64,000 nucleotides of DNA, from contig NZ_JANRKL010000233.1 in NCBI RefSeq assembly GCF_033763495.1, positions 100,657 to 164,656 of the forward strand, given 5' to 3'. A program made the position numbers and the translations under genes. Shown here piece after piece: positions 54,120 to 62,069 of the stretch (positions are counted from its first letter, which is position 1; the number at the start of each line of letters is the position of its first letter). Source of the DNA: Haliscomenobacter sp033763495. Lineage in GTDB: Bacteria > Bacteroidota > Bacteroidia > Chitinophagales > Saprospiraceae. The notes below the pieces were generated by a model. It made no database searches. It was not told the DNA's origin and worked only from the letters and a program-made list of their open reading frames with translations.

Positions 54120-54593
54120 TTAGTCGTATTTGTAAGGTAAAACCTTTGAATCTTTTACAGTAGACAGAGTCATTAACGTTTTTAAACGCTCGATCTCTTC
54201 GATTTGGGAAAGTGTTTTGAACAACAATTGTTCATAAGTGGGAATATCCCGACAGACGATTTTGATCAGGAAATCAGCTTCACCTGTAATGATGTAGCAT
54301 TCTACAATTTCCTCGATCTGTTTGATTTTATCCAAAAAGTTGTTGAGGGCGTTTTCTTTCTGCCAGGCCAGGGAAACCAAAACGAAAGTTTTTACATTCA
54401 GGCCAATGGTTTGCGGGTTTACTTTGGCGTGGTAGCTTTCAATGATTTCACTAGATTCTAGTTTCTTGACTCGTTCGAGTGTGGGAGCAGGTGAAAGGCC
54501 AATTTTTTTGGAAAGATCAAGGTTTGTGATCTTTGAATTATCCTGAAGTATTCTCAGAATTTTCAGGTCAATTTTATCCAATTTTTCCGACAT
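54120..54593 (-). CDS. Lrp/AsnC-family transcriptional regulator
   Basis: 157 residues. The N-terminal winged helix-turn-helix is LDKIDLKILRILQDNSKITNLDLSKKIGLSPAPTLERVKKLE, followed by the RAM ligand-binding domain (VLVSLAWQKENALNNFLDKI; ECYIITGEADFLIKIVCRDIPTYEQLL; RLKTLMTLSTVKDSKVLPY). It binds an amino acid and regulates amino-acid metabolism. The glutamate dehydrogenase gene 350 bp upstream on the same strand is an attractive target (inference). Confidence 0.93.
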   Translation of the reverse strand: MSEKLDKIDLKILRILQDNSKITNLDLSKKIGLSPAPTLERVKKLESSEIIESYHAKVNPQTIGLNVKTFVLVSLAWQKENALNNFLDKIKQIEEIVECYIITGEADFLIKIVCRDIPTYEQLLFKTLSQIEEIERLKTLMTLSTVKDSKVLPYKYD

Positions 54594-54837
54594 GGGTACG
54601 GTAAGTTAACTGAACGATATGAATTAGCTTGCAAGATAGGGACATAAACATAATTTTACAACTGTGCAACCAAATAATACCTAATTTTATTTTAAATAAT
54701 TTCCATTTTCTACAACCTAGCACTACAAAATTCCGAATGAGATAATACAACATCACTATATGAAGCTATATCTCAAAAACTAAGCGTTTTCCTAAAAATA
54801 TTATTTTGGTTTTTTAAGCCCAAACCACACAATCCTA
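54594..54837. other. A/T-rich gap upstream of lrp-like gene
   Basis: Together with the palindromic repeat to its right, this makes a 352-base gap without a gene. It is strongly A/T-rich and presumably holds the lrp-like promoter. I see no clear TAnnTTTG box on the minus strand and no RNA gene. Confidence 0.45.
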
Positions 54838-54945
54838 GTTGAGAAGGTTGAGGGGAGTTGACAAGGTTTAGGCTGCCGCAGTAACTTGGACAAGGACATT
54901 GCCAAAATCACTGCGACAGCCTAAATTTTCTCAACTTTTCAAACC
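54838..54945. repeat. Palindromic repeat at the 3' end of glutamate dehydrogenase
   Basis: TTTAGGCTGCCGCAGT (54867-54882) and ACTGCGACAGCCTAAA (54910-54925) pair at 15 of 16 positions. The outer GTTGAGAAGGTTGAGG (from 54838) and CTCAACTTTTCAAACCT (to 54945) form a weaker outer stem. It is a member of the family also found at 30254-30350 and 47644-47704, here abutting the dehydrogenase stop codon. Confidence 0.8.
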
Positions 54946-56367
54946 TTATGGCCAAATGCCTAAGGACATGTAGTCGTTGCTGATTTTATTGATGGCGTTC
55001 ACCATCGCTGCAGTCCGCAAATCGCTAATTTTTGGGTGCGTAACCATCACTTCCCGAATTTGGTGATAGGCCGTAATCATGGTTTCTTCCAAACCGGAGC
55101 GCACCAAATCGATTTCGTCAGCCCCCCGAGCGATTACTTTCATTTCTTCGGTTGTCACATCACGGCCTGTCATCCGTTCAACCAGGTTGACCATATCCAT
55201 CATCCTGCCCTGATTGAAGCGTTTGTCCATGCGTCCAAAACGCATGTGCGACAGGTTCTTCAACCACTCAAAATAGGAAACGGTGACCCCACCCGCATTA
55301 AGGTAAAAGTCGGGAATGATTAGTTTTTTTGCAGCCAGGAGCACTTCCTCAGCATCGGCTGCAACGGGGCCATTGGCTGCTTCTGCAATGATCTTTGCCT
55401 TGATCTTGCTGGCATTTCCACTGGTGATTACACTTTCTAATGCCGCAGGAATCAACACGTCGCACTCAAACTCGAGGGCCAATTCACGTTGGGCTTTGTC
55501 GAAACTTTGGGCTCCGGGGTAGTTCAGGATAGACCCATTGTACTTGCGGTATTTGAGCAATTCGTGGATGTCGATACCATCTGGATTATAAATGGCACCT
55601 TCCACTTCTCCTACCCCAACCAAAATCATTCCACCTTCATCCTGGCAAATGGTTCCGGTAAAAGTACCTACATTCCCCAGCCCTTGTAGTACGAAGGTTT
55701 TGTCTTTGGTGCCTGAACTAAGGCCGACTTTTTTCATGTCTTCGGCCACACTGCAAGCTTCCCGAATACCATAAAAAACGCCACGCCCCGTTGCTTCCTC
55801 GCGGCCGCGCACCCCATTTTGGGTGACTGGTTTTCCGGTTACGCAACCCGCAGCATCGATTTCTTCACCTTTGAATGCACGATAAGTGTCGTAAATCCAG
55901 GCCATTTCACGAGAGCCGGTCCCGTAATCTGGCGCAGGTACGTCAACGGATGGTCCAATCATGTTGCGTTTGATCAGCTCAGCGGTGTAACGGCGGGTGA
56001 TTTTTTCCAATTCCTCAGGAGTATATTCCCAGGGGTTGATTTTTACCCCACCTTTGGCACCGCCAAATGGTACGTCAACGATGGCACATTTGTAAGACAT
56101 CAAAGAAGCAAGAGCCATGACTTCCTCCTGGTTGACGTGGTTGCTGAAACGAATGCCACCTTTGGTCGGGGTACGGTGGTGACTGTGTTGCACCCGATAG
56201 GCCTCGATCACTTTTACTTCGTCGCGCAGTTTTACCGGAAAGTTCATCCGATAAACCGAGTTACAAACTTTGATCTGGTCCAGCAGCCCCTGTGGTAGTC
56301 CGGTGTGTGGTGCCGCCCGGTCGAAGTAGTATTCTACACTTTCGTAGAATCCGCCTTTTTTACTCAT
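54946..56367 (-). CDS. Glu/Leu/Phe/Val dehydrogenase (glutamate dehydrogenase)
   Basis: 473 residues. The catalytic domain shows HHRTPTKGGIRFSNHVNQEEVMALASLMSYKCAIVDVPFGGAKGGV, with the substrate-binding and catalytic lysines, and VDVPAPDYGTGSREMAWIYD. The Rossmann domain has FVLQGLGNVGTFTG and IIAEAANGPV. The length and N-terminus fit a hexameric glutamate dehydrogenase, though the dehydrogenase family also has leucine and phenylalanine forms. The reaction is interconversion of glutamate and 2-oxoglutarate with NAD(P). Its start overlaps the ccmD stop by 8 bp, so it appears to be the last gene of ccmB-ccmC-ccmD-gdh. Confidence 0.93.
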   Translation of the reverse strand: MSKKGGFYESVEYYFDRAAPHTGLPQGLLDQIKVCNSVYRMNFPVKLRDEVKVIEAYRVQHSHHRTPTKGGIRFSNHVNQEEVMALASLMSYKCAIVDVPFGGAKGGVKINPWEYTPEELEKITRRYTAELIKRNMIGPSVDVPAPDYGTGSREMAWIYDTYRAFKGEEIDAAGCVTGKPVTQNGVRGREEATGRGVFYGIREACSVAEDMKKVGLSSGTKDKTFVLQGLGNVGTFTGTICQDEGGMILVGVGEVEGAIYNPDGIDIHELLKYRKYNGSILNYPGAQSFDKAQRELALEFECDVLIPAALESVITSGNASKIKAKIIAEAANGPVAADAEEVLLAAKKLIIPDFYLNAGGVTVSYFEWLKNLSHMRFGRMDKRFNQGRMMDMVNLVERMTGRDVTTEEMKVIARGADEIDLVRSGLEETMITAYHQIREVMVTHPKISDLRTAAMVNAINKISNDYMSLGIWP

Positions 56368-56578
56368 TGTCTTTAATTTGGTTTTCCAATTTGGTTAGCT
56401 TACGGTCCAAGTATATTAAAAAAAGGACAATACCGAAGAAGATGATCAGGATGACGGCTACAACCACATATATATGGCCTATGCTACGCAAAAAATCGCC
56501 ACTCGCTTGTTGAGCAAAGGCCATTTGCTGAAAAAGTAGCGTCATTACACAAACAAGTGAAAGGCGATTCCAGATCAT
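56360..56578 (-). CDS. ccmD: CcmD-like small membrane protein
   Basis: 72 residues: an N-terminal hydrophobic/signal segment (LVCVMTLLFQQMAFAQQ), then one membrane helix (IYVVVAVILIIFFGIVLFLIYL) ending in a charged tail DRKLTKLENQIKDNE. Position after ccmB and ccmC and the helix-plus-charged-tail layout match CcmD, which helps release holo-CcmE from the heme exporter. The signal-like N-terminus is unlike proteobacterial CcmD. It overlaps the dehydrogenase start by 8 bp. Confidence 0.7.
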   Translation of the reverse strand: MIWNRLSLVCVMTLLFQQMAFAQQASGDFLRSIGHIYVVVAVILIIFFGIVLFLIYLDRKLTKLENQIKDNE

Positions 56579-56631
56579 GATGCATTAGATTTATTTTGAA
56601 GAAAAGAAAAATTTATGGATTTGGAAGCGTG

Positions 56632-57687
56632 TTATGCATCCAGTAGTTTCTGTTGTAGTTTTTCGACGCGGTAGGCGACCGAAGCGACCCAGAAACCCAG
56701 CAAAGTCCAGCCGATGCCTGCCGGATAAAAGACCATTCGCATGGTGTTGTCCAGGTCTTCTCCACCAAAAGCGGGGTTGCCTCCATTGCCGGGGTGCAAA
56801 CTGTCGGTCATCCGGGGAATGACAAAGAGGAGCGGGATGAGTGCAGCGAAAGCAAAAATGTTGTACACTGCCGATAAGCGGGCTTTCTTCTCTTCGTCCT
56901 GAAAGGCGCCCCGCAAAATAAAGTAGGCAGAATAAATCAGTAAGGCAACCGCTGTCATGTTTTGTTTGACGTCCCAGCTCCAGAAAGCGCCCCAGGTGTA
57001 TTTGGCCCAGATAGCTCCGGTTACCGTACCTAAAAGGCCAAACACGAATCCGGCCCGGTTCAATGCTAAAGTCCGTTGATCTGCATCTGGGTCGTATTTG
57101 CGCAAATAACGAAAGCTAAAATTGACCGAGAACATAAACAAAAAAATCATGGCGAACCAAAGCGGGACGTGAAAGTATTGGTTGCGGATGGTTTCGTACA
57201 AAACTGAACGGTAGGGAAAGGTAAGTTTTGGTCCAGCGTTGAGTTGATCCATTTTATCCACTGACCAAAGTTTTTTTCCTTCCAAAAGATTCACCGAATC
57301 TTGGGTAAGGGCGATTCCTTCGGGGAGGACGATGGCACCATCAATGGGGCTATCCAAAATCAGACTGCAGGCATCGTCTTTGGATTCCGAAGGCAGGTAC
57401 TGCGGCAGGTTGAAATGGAGCTTCATCGTGCGATCATTCACGACTTCAATCCGTGCTGCTTTCAGGACTACATCCCCCTCCAGCTTCAACCAGGCCCGCA
57501 GTTCATTTTTGGCCTTGGAATAGTAGGAGTTGTAACCAGTTACTGTCAATTCAACTTCTTTACCTGCCTGTAATGCTCTTGGTGTGACCTCAGCAATACC
57601 TGGTTTGAGTGGGATTAACAGGCCCGCCAAAAAGGTATACACGAGGATGACCACTGCCAATATTTTCCACCAGCTCTGACGTATCAT
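56632..57687 (-). CDS. ccmC: CcmC/CcsA-type cytochrome c assembly protein with periplasmic insert
   Basis: 351 residues, longer than the usual about 220-250. Helix 1 (WWKILAVVILVYTFLAGLLIPL) is followed by a periplasmic insert of about 130 residues (about 33-160) that begins PGIAEVTPRALQAGKEVELTVTGYN, resembling an Ig-like/IPT fold. Five further helices carry the heme-handling tryptophan-rich motif WGAFWSWD and conserved histidines (QYFHVPLWFAM; DSLHPGNGG). It moves heme to CcmE in cytochrome c maturation at the inner membrane. It lies 10 bp after ccmB. Confidence 0.9.
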   Translation of the reverse strand: MIRQSWWKILAVVILVYTFLAGLLIPLKPGIAEVTPRALQAGKEVELTVTGYNSYYSKAKNELRAWLKLEGDVVLKAARIEVVNDRTMKLHFNLPQYLPSESKDDACSLILDSPIDGAIVLPEGIALTQDSVNLLEGKKLWSVDKMDQLNAGPKLTFPYRSVLYETIRNQYFHVPLWFAMIFLFMFSVNFSFRYLRKYDPDADQRTLALNRAGFVFGLLGTVTGAIWAKYTWGAFWSWDVKQNMTAVALLIYSAYFILRGAFQDEEKKARLSAVYNIFAFAALIPLLFVIPRMTDSLHPGNGGNPAFGGEDLDNTMRMVFYPAGIGWTLLGFWVASVAYRVEKLQQKLLDA

Positions 57688-57697
57688 AGTTGTTTTT

Positions 57698-58363
57698 TTA
57701 GTCTCTCCACAAAAAAGGGTATAAAACCAGGGTTAAGCCTGCCAATACCAAGTCGATTGCCACCAAAATACCAATGTCCTTTATGGCCCCGGTGTCTTCC
57801 AACATCCCGGTTGCACCCACTGAAAGTTTAATTAAGGTCATCAAAATTGGGATGACCAAAGGGAAGCTTAAAATGGCCAGGAGGGTTGAATTATTGTCGG
57901 CTTTAGAAGAAATGGCTGCCACGAAGGTAAACAATATCGAAAAACCTGTGCTACCTAAAAAGAGGGCCAGCAGGAATGCAGAAAATTCTTCCACTTTGTT
58001 GCCAACTATAAAAGCGAGGGCGGCCCAGGTCAGCAGACTCAGAAACAGCAGCAAAGAAATGTTGTAAATCATCTTGGAGACGATTACAGCAAGAGGATCC
58101 AATAACCCGTAATAATACAACTGCCGTGCGCCGTTTTCTTGCACAAAACTTTTGACAATGGCGTTGACCGAAGCAAACAGCATAATGATCCAAAATAAGG
58201 TGACCCAAAGCATTGGACTATTCACTCCCTGAAAAAATGCAGCATACACAATGAATACCGTAGACACTACATACAATAGGATGCCACTGATGGCATAACC
58301 CATCCTTAGTTCCAAGACAAGTTCCTTGCGGAGTAGGATGCTGATTTGCTTAAAAAAGTTCAT
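57698..58363 (-). CDS. ccmB: Heme exporter protein CcmB
   Basis: 221 residues with six membrane helices. FFKQISILLRKELVLELRMGYAISGILLYVVSTVF, GARQLYYYGLLDPLAVIVSKMIYN and LAILSFPLVIPILM are the expected CcmB blocks. It is the membrane subunit of the CcmAB ABC transporter for holo-CcmE release. The ATPase gene ccmA is not in the window. First gene of the leftward ccmB-ccmC-ccmD-gdh series and divergent from the amidase gene; only 75 bp separate the two starts. Confidence 0.93.
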   Translation of the reverse strand: MNFFKQISILLRKELVLELRMGYAISGILLYVVSTVFIVYAAFFQGVNSPMLWVTLFWIIMLFASVNAIVKSFVQENGARQLYYYGLLDPLAVIVSKMIYNISLLLFLSLLTWAALAFIVGNKVEEFSAFLLALFLGSTGFSILFTFVAAISSKADNNSTLLAILSFPLVIPILMTLIKLSVGATGMLEDTGAIKDIGILVAIDLVLAGLTLVLYPFLWRD

Positions 58364-58398
58364 GGCAGCAAATTTAGGAACGTGTGGGAAATAAGTTA

Positions 58399-58406
58399 TA
58401 CATTTG
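58399..58406 (+). promoter_or_regulatory. TAnnTTTG box upstream of amidase gene
   Basis: TACATTTG, a perfect -7 match, with TTTA 22 bp upstream as a weak -33 element. Start of transcription near 58413, about 26 nt before the ATG at 58439, which has a good purine-rich GAAAGG just before it. Confidence 0.45.
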
Positions 58407-58438
58407 TAAGCTTCTTTTCATCACGAAAAATCGAAAGG

Positions 58439-59677
58439 ATGCCTTTTTTTTTGTTTGTCCTGCTTTCCAGCTTACTGACGCCTGCGGCTAAACCATTCGT
58501 TGCACCAGATTACCTTACTGTTGTTCCTCAAGCTGGTGATGGCATACTTTCAATCCTGCGTAGGTATGATTTGGACAAATACCGCTGTAACCTCGATAAA
58601 TTTTGTGAGCTGAACAAGGTTACGCTAAAAAATAGCTTGATCAAGGGAAAAAAATACTTCTTACCCATTCAAATCAGGGCTTTTGATGGCAAATCCATTC
58701 GCAGTTCTCTGGGGATCAGCAATTTCGATGTAGCCAAGGGAATTGAAATCTACAATACCTTAATGGCAAGCAAAGGGCTTAAAGCAAAAGCATTCAGAGA
58801 AGATAGGTTACTCTGGGTGCCCCATCATGCTTTAAATAATTGTACAGCAACAGAGTCCAAAACAACGGTATCTACCAATCAAACGGGCAAAACTCCATTG
58901 CCAGAAAATGAGCGGGTTGATCCGGGTTTTCAAAAATTGAGTAACCCAGGCAAACGCAAATTTCCCATTTTTGGAGAAACATACGCTTATACGCCTCAGT
59001 TGAGCAGTCGATTGCAAGGTAGGATTTATTACATCGATGCCGGACATGGAGGTATTGATCCCGGGGCAATTGGCCGTTATGGCGGCTACGACTTGTGCGA
59101 AGATGAATATGCCTACGATGTTTCTTTACGCCTTTGCCGCAAGCTCATTGAGCACGGAGCTACCACTTACATGATCACTCGCGACCCAAACGATGGCATT
59201 CGAGGTGGGACTGTGCTCAAATGTGACAAAGATGAAGAAGTATGGGGAGGACAGCGGATAAAAACAGGGCACGCCGATCGATTGCACCAACGCTCCAACA
59301 TCATCAATCAATTGTATGAGCAAAATCGGAAGGCTGGTATTACCCAACAATTTACCATCAGTATCCATGTTGATTCCAGAGGAAAGAAACAAGTTGACTT
59401 GTTTTTGTACTATCAATCTACCAGCGAAACCAGCAAAAAACTAGCCCTGAATTTGCATCAATCCATTAAAAACAAATACCAGATTTATCGCAAAAATGGT
59501 CGCTATCAAGGCTCGGTTAGTACTCGCAACCTGCACATGCTGCGCGAATGCAAACCAGTTGGTATTTACCTGGAATTGGGTAATATTCAAAATGCGCTGG
59601 ATCAGCAACGGATTGTGCTGGAAAGCAATCGTGAAGCCCTGGCCAAATGGTTATTTGAAGGGCTAGCCGGGCAATAA
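58439..59677 (+). CDS. N-acetylmuramoyl-L-alanine amidase (Amidase_3)
   Basis: 412 residues from the ATG at 58439, which directly begins a signal peptide (MPFFLFVLLSSLLTPAA); an in-frame start at 58346 would begin antisense to ccmB. About 150 residues with a LysM-like start (LTVVPQAGDGILSILRRY) precede the catalytic domain (from about 195): YYIDAGHGGIDPGAIG (Zn ligand His), a Glu at EDEYAYDVSLRLCRKL, FTISIHVDSRGK (second His) and the C-terminal GIYLELGNIQNALDQ with the catalytic Glu. It cleaves the peptide side chain from peptidoglycan in the periplasm. Confidence 0.92.
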   Translation: MPFFLFVLLSSLLTPAAKPFVAPDYLTVVPQAGDGILSILRRYDLDKYRCNLDKFCELNKVTLKNSLIKGKKYFLPIQIRAFDGKSIRSSLGISNFDVAKGIEIYNTLMASKGLKAKAFREDRLLWVPHHALNNCTATESKTTVSTNQTGKTPLPENERVDPGFQKLSNPGKRKFPIFGETYAYTPQLSSRLQGRIYYIDAGHGGIDPGAIGRYGGYDLCEDEYAYDVSLRLCRKLIEHGATTYMITRDPNDGIRGGTVLKCDKDEEVWGGQRIKTGHADRLHQRSNIINQLYEQNRKAGITQQFTISIHVDSRGKKQVDLFLYYQSTSETSKKLALNLHQSIKNKYQIYRKNGRYQGSVSTRNLHMLRECKPVGIYLELGNIQNALDQQRIVLESNREALAKWLFEGLAGQ

Positions 59678-59724
59678 GGGGCGATAAAAAATACATGTTC
59701 ATTTTGCCCCACTACTAAGGTACT

Positions 59725-61986
59725 TTACTTGCTTTTTTGTTTTTCCAAACTTATGATTTGTGCAGCAATTTTTCGGCATTCTGCAGGCAAATTCTGCCAA
59801 CATGCTGCTGACCAAACCGGGATTAATTCCCAAGCTTCCTGCTTAAGTTGTTCCTGTTGTTGCCACTCCCATGCATAATCCGTAGCTTCCATTTGGCTCA
59901 AAAAACCATCGCCTAGAAAAGCGATTTCTCGCTCTTCTTGTTGGTCTTTTTCGAAAGCAAGGGGTAGAATTAGCCCATTGTCAAGCCTGAGCGTTTGTTT
60001 TAACCTATCCGTTCCAAAGTAGGGGTGAATTCCAGCCCGAAAATTCGACCAGAAAAAATTTATGCCATTTTCTAGTTCAATATTGGGGTCCTCTTCAGTT
60101 TTTCTTGCTCCTATCTCTTGATCTGAACTGAAGACGATCAGCTTTTTTCCCAAATTTGAGTAGCTACTGAGTTGATTGGAGGTATGGCTGGTAGTTGTCC
60201 AAACAACCACCCAGTCAAAAATAGTAGAACTCAGCTGAGGCATTATTTCAGTGTCAAATTCGGCCCCAAAGCAAAGTATTGGAAATAAATCTGTGTATGT
60301 TTCAAGCTCAGCTTGGGTCAAAAGTTCAGTCTCGTTTTTGGAGGAAATTTTGATCCCTCTACTATTTTTTTGCAGGATTGTCTTTTTTTGTTGCCAAACG
60401 CGATTTATCTGCTCAGGCATGGATGCTTTACATTCCAGCCAGGATTGGTAGTATTCTTTTAAAGGCGGAGCACCTAAAGGCACATCAATACTTTTTGTTC
60501 GGAGGAGCACTTGATAAATGTACCAGTTTTGGAAAGCGCCGAGCCATGTATCCAGGCTGTTTTCTGCAAGGGCTTTTAGTAGGTTTTGTTCCAATGCTGT
60601 GCGTTGCAACCAAAAACGTTGCCAGTTATAAAAGGCCACAAAATCAGACATGTTTTGCTGTAAATTGGCCAGTTGTTGCTGCACCTGCCCCAAATATTGC
60701 TTTCGTTTGTGGAGGGTTAGCATTTTGTTATCCAACCTGTGGTCTAACACTTCTGTTGTGTTGAATTCAGCCAACAACTCATCCATTTCCTCTTCAAGCT
60801 CGGCAATTTGAACTTTTGACACCAAACCTGGCAATACGGACTTTGCGTTCAGGCGCAATTGTTCTTCCTGAATAAATTGCCCCAGTCCATGATGCCCACT
60901 TTTTAAAGTGTTCCCAAAAGATTCCAAGGCTTGTTTAAGAGGAGCAATCGATCGCGTTTCGTTTGGAGTAGGCCAGGCAAAAGTAAACCAAGCTAAGCGC
61001 TCAAACTTCTGTTTAAGTGCTTCGTAAGCCTGAATCAGTTTCTTGTATGCTCCAATTGCAGATTTTCCTTGAGCAGAAAGAGGCCTATACCATTTGATTT
61101 TACCCAGTTTTGCATTCAAAAAAGGCTCCCCATATTTGCTTGTGTTGTCTTTGATTTGATCTAGCAATTGATCTGTCTCGTGTAAAAATTCCTGGGTATA
61201 TTGCTCAAAATATTGACGTAATAAGCGTCCATAGTCATCAATGTGCTGATTGTATTTCTGCGCCAAAGTACCAAACCTTGCCTGGTAGGCCCCCAACTTT
61301 TCCTGACTAAAACGTTCCGCAGTTTTTTCATCTTTTTTCAGGAAAATTTGAGCATTCAACTGTTGTAAAGGATGGTCTAATCTTTGAACCAAATGATACA
61401 AAGATTGAGCTTCCTGAATCATAGACAAAAGCTTTTGGTATTCCTCAAAATTAAAATCATAAGTATCCTGAAGCAAAGAAATATTCAAGGCGCCACTATT
61501 CATCTGAGTCTGATTGCTCCAATATAAGCCTAGCAGAGCAGGCCAGTTCAGATTTCCGAAAACTGGTTTGCGCACTGCCTGGTACGTTTTGTTTAGGCGT
61601 AGTTGGAGCCGCTCCAATTTGTCTAGCGCGAGATCAAAGCCGATTGTTTTATTGGGGGAGGAAATTTTCCTCTTTGGTCCCATTTGGGCATGGATATCGC
61701 GTAATAAATGTTTATTTAATGCTGCTGAAGCTACATTCCAGATACAATAATCTGCCAATTGATCTTTTTCAAGCTTGGTTTTGATTAATTTTACGTGTTC
61801 AGTGTCAATGTTCAGTATTAGGCATTTTTCACCGTAGACCAGTGCATTAAGGGCAAGTTGCTCCACAAAATGTAACTGTTCTAGAATAGTCCACCCTTTA
61901 ATTTCAATCTGGGGTTGACTGAGTATCACTTGCCAGGCTTGGGCCTGTTTGGGATTTAGTTCAATTGCGCTTGGTCTTAGCATCAT
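59725..61986 (-). CDS. Large unrecognised protein, likely degenerate SF1 helicase/nuclease
   Basis: 753 residues, soluble, no signal. The start AIELNPKQAQAWQVIL resembles the Q-motif of DNA2/NAM7-type SF1 helicases, and YGEKCLILNIDTEHVKLIKTKLEK fits the following strand and helix. The Walker A position reads IEIKGWTILEQL instead of GPPGTGKT. Residues about 200-530 are a long helical, coiled-coil-like spacer as in AAA_11/AAA_12 proteins. At about 590 IFDWVVVWTTTS stands where IFDLVIIDEAS would be, and KKLIVFSSDQEIG where GDPKQL would be. The C-terminal QEAWELIPVWSAACW resembles the end of Vsr/MTES_1575-type nuclease domains. All catalytic motifs appear lost. The assignment is by eye and uncertain; the uninterrupted frame suggests a functional non-enzymatic role. 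Confidence 0.7.
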   Translation of the reverse strand: MMLRPSAIELNPKQAQAWQVILSQPQIEIKGWTILEQLHFVEQLALNALVYGEKCLILNIDTEHVKLIKTKLEKDQLADYCIWNVASAALNKHLLRDIHAQMGPKRKISSPNKTIGFDLALDKLERLQLRLNKTYQAVRKPVFGNLNWPALLGLYWSNQTQMNSGALNISLLQDTYDFNFEEYQKLLSMIQEAQSLYHLVQRLDHPLQQLNAQIFLKKDEKTAERFSQEKLGAYQARFGTLAQKYNQHIDDYGRLLRQYFEQYTQEFLHETDQLLDQIKDNTSKYGEPFLNAKLGKIKWYRPLSAQGKSAIGAYKKLIQAYEALKQKFERLAWFTFAWPTPNETRSIAPLKQALESFGNTLKSGHHGLGQFIQEEQLRLNAKSVLPGLVSKVQIAELEEEMDELLAEFNTTEVLDHRLDNKMLTLHKRKQYLGQVQQQLANLQQNMSDFVAFYNWQRFWLQRTALEQNLLKALAENSLDTWLGAFQNWYIYQVLLRTKSIDVPLGAPPLKEYYQSWLECKASMPEQINRVWQQKKTILQKNSRGIKISSKNETELLTQAELETYTDLFPILCFGAEFDTEIMPQLSSTIFDWVVVWTTTSHTSNQLSSYSNLGKKLIVFSSDQEIGARKTEEDPNIELENGINFFWSNFRAGIHPYFGTDRLKQTLRLDNGLILPLAFEKDQQEEREIAFLGDGFLSQMEATDYAWEWQQQEQLKQEAWELIPVWSAACWQNLPAECRKIAAQIISLEKQKSK

Positions 61987-62023
61987 TTTGCAATAGATTT
62001 TACAACTTGCAGCAACATTGTTT

Positions 62024-62031
62024 TACTTTTG
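62024..62031 (+). promoter_or_regulatory. TAnnTTTG box upstream of PAS-AraC regulator gene
   Basis: TACTTTTG, a perfect match, with a weak TTTA 21 bp upstream. Start of transcription near 62038, about 32 nt before the ATG at 62070. Confidence 0.45.
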
Positions 62032-62069
62032 AGCCAAATATAGTACTAAACCAAGATTGAATAAAAAAA

